DNA of 64,000 bases from Sphaerolaimus hirsutus (taxonomy: Eukaryota; Nematoda; Chromadorea; Monhysterida; Sphaerolaimidae): NCBI GenBank assembly GCA_964036195.1, contig OZ038460.1:5273504-5337503 (forward strand), written 5' to 3'. Positions 63,078 through 64,000 of the stretch are shown piece after piece (the first letter of the stretch is position 1; every line of letters begins with the position of its first letter). The position numbers were made by a program, and so were the translations under genes. The notes under the pieces were generated by a model. It did not search any database and had not been told where the DNA came from. It was given only the letters and a program-made list of their open reading frames with translations.

Positions 63078-64000
63078 GTGGGTTTGGGTGCGGTGGGGTT
63101 GATTTTGGTTTGGTTTTGTGATTGATGGAAGAGTGTATTTACTTGTGGAATGTTTTGTACGTTTTATGCTTGCCCGTAGGGTCTCATTGCGTTCAAATTT
63201 TACGTGCGTTTAACACGTTGCAACGTCGACTTTTCCTAGATATTTTTTTGCTGAACCTCAGTGATTTTTCCCCGCATTTCCATTGCTGCGCATCACGATG
63301 AAGCTATACCAGGGGGCTCTTAAAGGTGTTTAATCGTAGCCCAATTATTCATCCAAAAACTTTCACGTGTAAACTTTCAGTAACACATGCAAAATAAATC
63401 AGAGCGCACGAATTTTTAGGTTATGCGTTATAATTGAAAGTTTTGCCAGTTAAGTTACCGATGTTCATTTTTGTATCCGCTTTTAAATTAGGTATGAATA
63501 AACAATGGGGATTATTCGAGTAAGTACAATATGTCAATTATCTATGTACAGCATTTCCTTCACTGTGAAAATCTCATCACCCCTCCCACAATCAAAACAT
63601 CCCCAATCCAATTCGATCAAAACATGTTTTCAATTTGGCCATGACCGCGTTGGTGGCGGTGGAGGAGGCTGTGTAATTCCAATGTCACCAACTGGGGGCA
63701 CTCCCAGACCCTGTAAAGTGCCCTGTAAAGTGTCAAATGTGATGCAAAGTGTCAAAAGTCATAGAAAATACCCTGCAATTCGGCAGTCGGATGTCAATTC
63801 CACACTAAGTCGTGAGTTTGCCATTTTCCAGGAAATTTTACATAACTATTGACACTTTGCACGATATTTGACATTTTACAGGGCATTTTACAAGGTCCGA
63901 GAGTGGCACCGGGAGCGCGCCCAGGGCTATGATGATAATATGGACCGGGGGCATCGCACCACCCCCAGTTACATGTGCATCTAAATTCCATTCCATAGTG
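63078..64000. other. Globin intron or downstream sequence with MITE
   Basis: No plausible continuation of the globin fold is seen. The MITE at 63692-63909 lies here; on the minus strand it could be an intron between short candidate exons. Confidence 0.4.
63692..63909 (-). mobile_element. Intron-forming MITE family copy, minus-oriented
   Basis: On the minus strand CTCCCG is followed by GTGCCACTCTC... and ends ...GGGAGTGCCCCCAG then TTGGTGAC, i.e. GT...AG. Joining the flanks keeps an open frame (LGALP-LVTLELHS..) that ends in a stop near 63622. Whether a minus-strand gene exists here is not established. Confidence 0.65.

Noticed and set aside
1-64000. CRISPR arrays, tRNA or rRNA genes
   Set aside because: Tandem repeats lack spacer architecture and the genome is eukaryotic; no cloverleaf or rRNA core motif was recognised.

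Overview
This window is invertebrate animal (metazoan) nuclear DNA, not prokaryotic. The evidence is GT-AG split genes for animal protein families (PGAP2/FRAG1, a globin with an acylation-type N-terminus), two LTR retrotransposons, several hAT-like and foldback MITE families, long satellites and a 200-N scaffold gap (36927-37126). I cannot name the species. Dense MITEs and MITE-derived introns have been reported from aquatic invertebrates such as copepods and tunicates, but that is only a hint.

Layout. 1-1638 holds MITE/foldback sequence. 1639-19679 is an 18.0-kb Ty3-type LTR element on the minus strand, with 1,920-bp LTRs, a 4-bp TSD, a giant Gag/Env-like/PR/RT ORF, the rest of Pol in a second frame, and a third ORF for a UPF1-like SF1 helicase. 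20896-22967 is an unrecognised multi-pass membrane protein gene (+). 23365-26074 is an unrecognised secreted or single-pass protein gene (+). 26314-33791 is a second, apparently intact Ty3-type element (+) with 159-bp identical LTRs, a 5-bp TSD, one Gag-Pol ORF and a spliced accessory coiled-coil ORF. 37863-41158 and 44529-49121 are two tandem PGAP2-like genes (-). The upstream-numbered copy carries two MITEs inside coding exons and lacks visible 3' exons. 49316-58000 is satellites and MITEs. 58067-63077 and beyond is the 5' part of a putatively N-myristoylated globin gene (+).

Main message. A foldback MITE family (about 125-220 bp, ends GTGCC.../...GCCCC, 3-bp target duplication, often CAG or CTG) recurs through the window. 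At two positions it is exactly an intron. The element supplies the 5' GT and the duplicated CAG supplies the 3' AG, so the reading frame closes perfectly (22080-22267 and 59760-59927). In the PGAP2-like copy two further insertions lie in exons but duplicated CTG, so they would need GT...TG splicing. The intact tandem paralogue shows the empty sites. This reads as introner-type intron birth with visible successes and doubtful cases side by side.

The other notable system is the giant retroelement. An envelope-like glycoprotein sits between Gag and protease in one ORF, and a 1,334-aa UPF1-type helicase is encoded 3' of pol. The 1,920-bp LTRs differ at one position that I noticed, so the insertion is recent.
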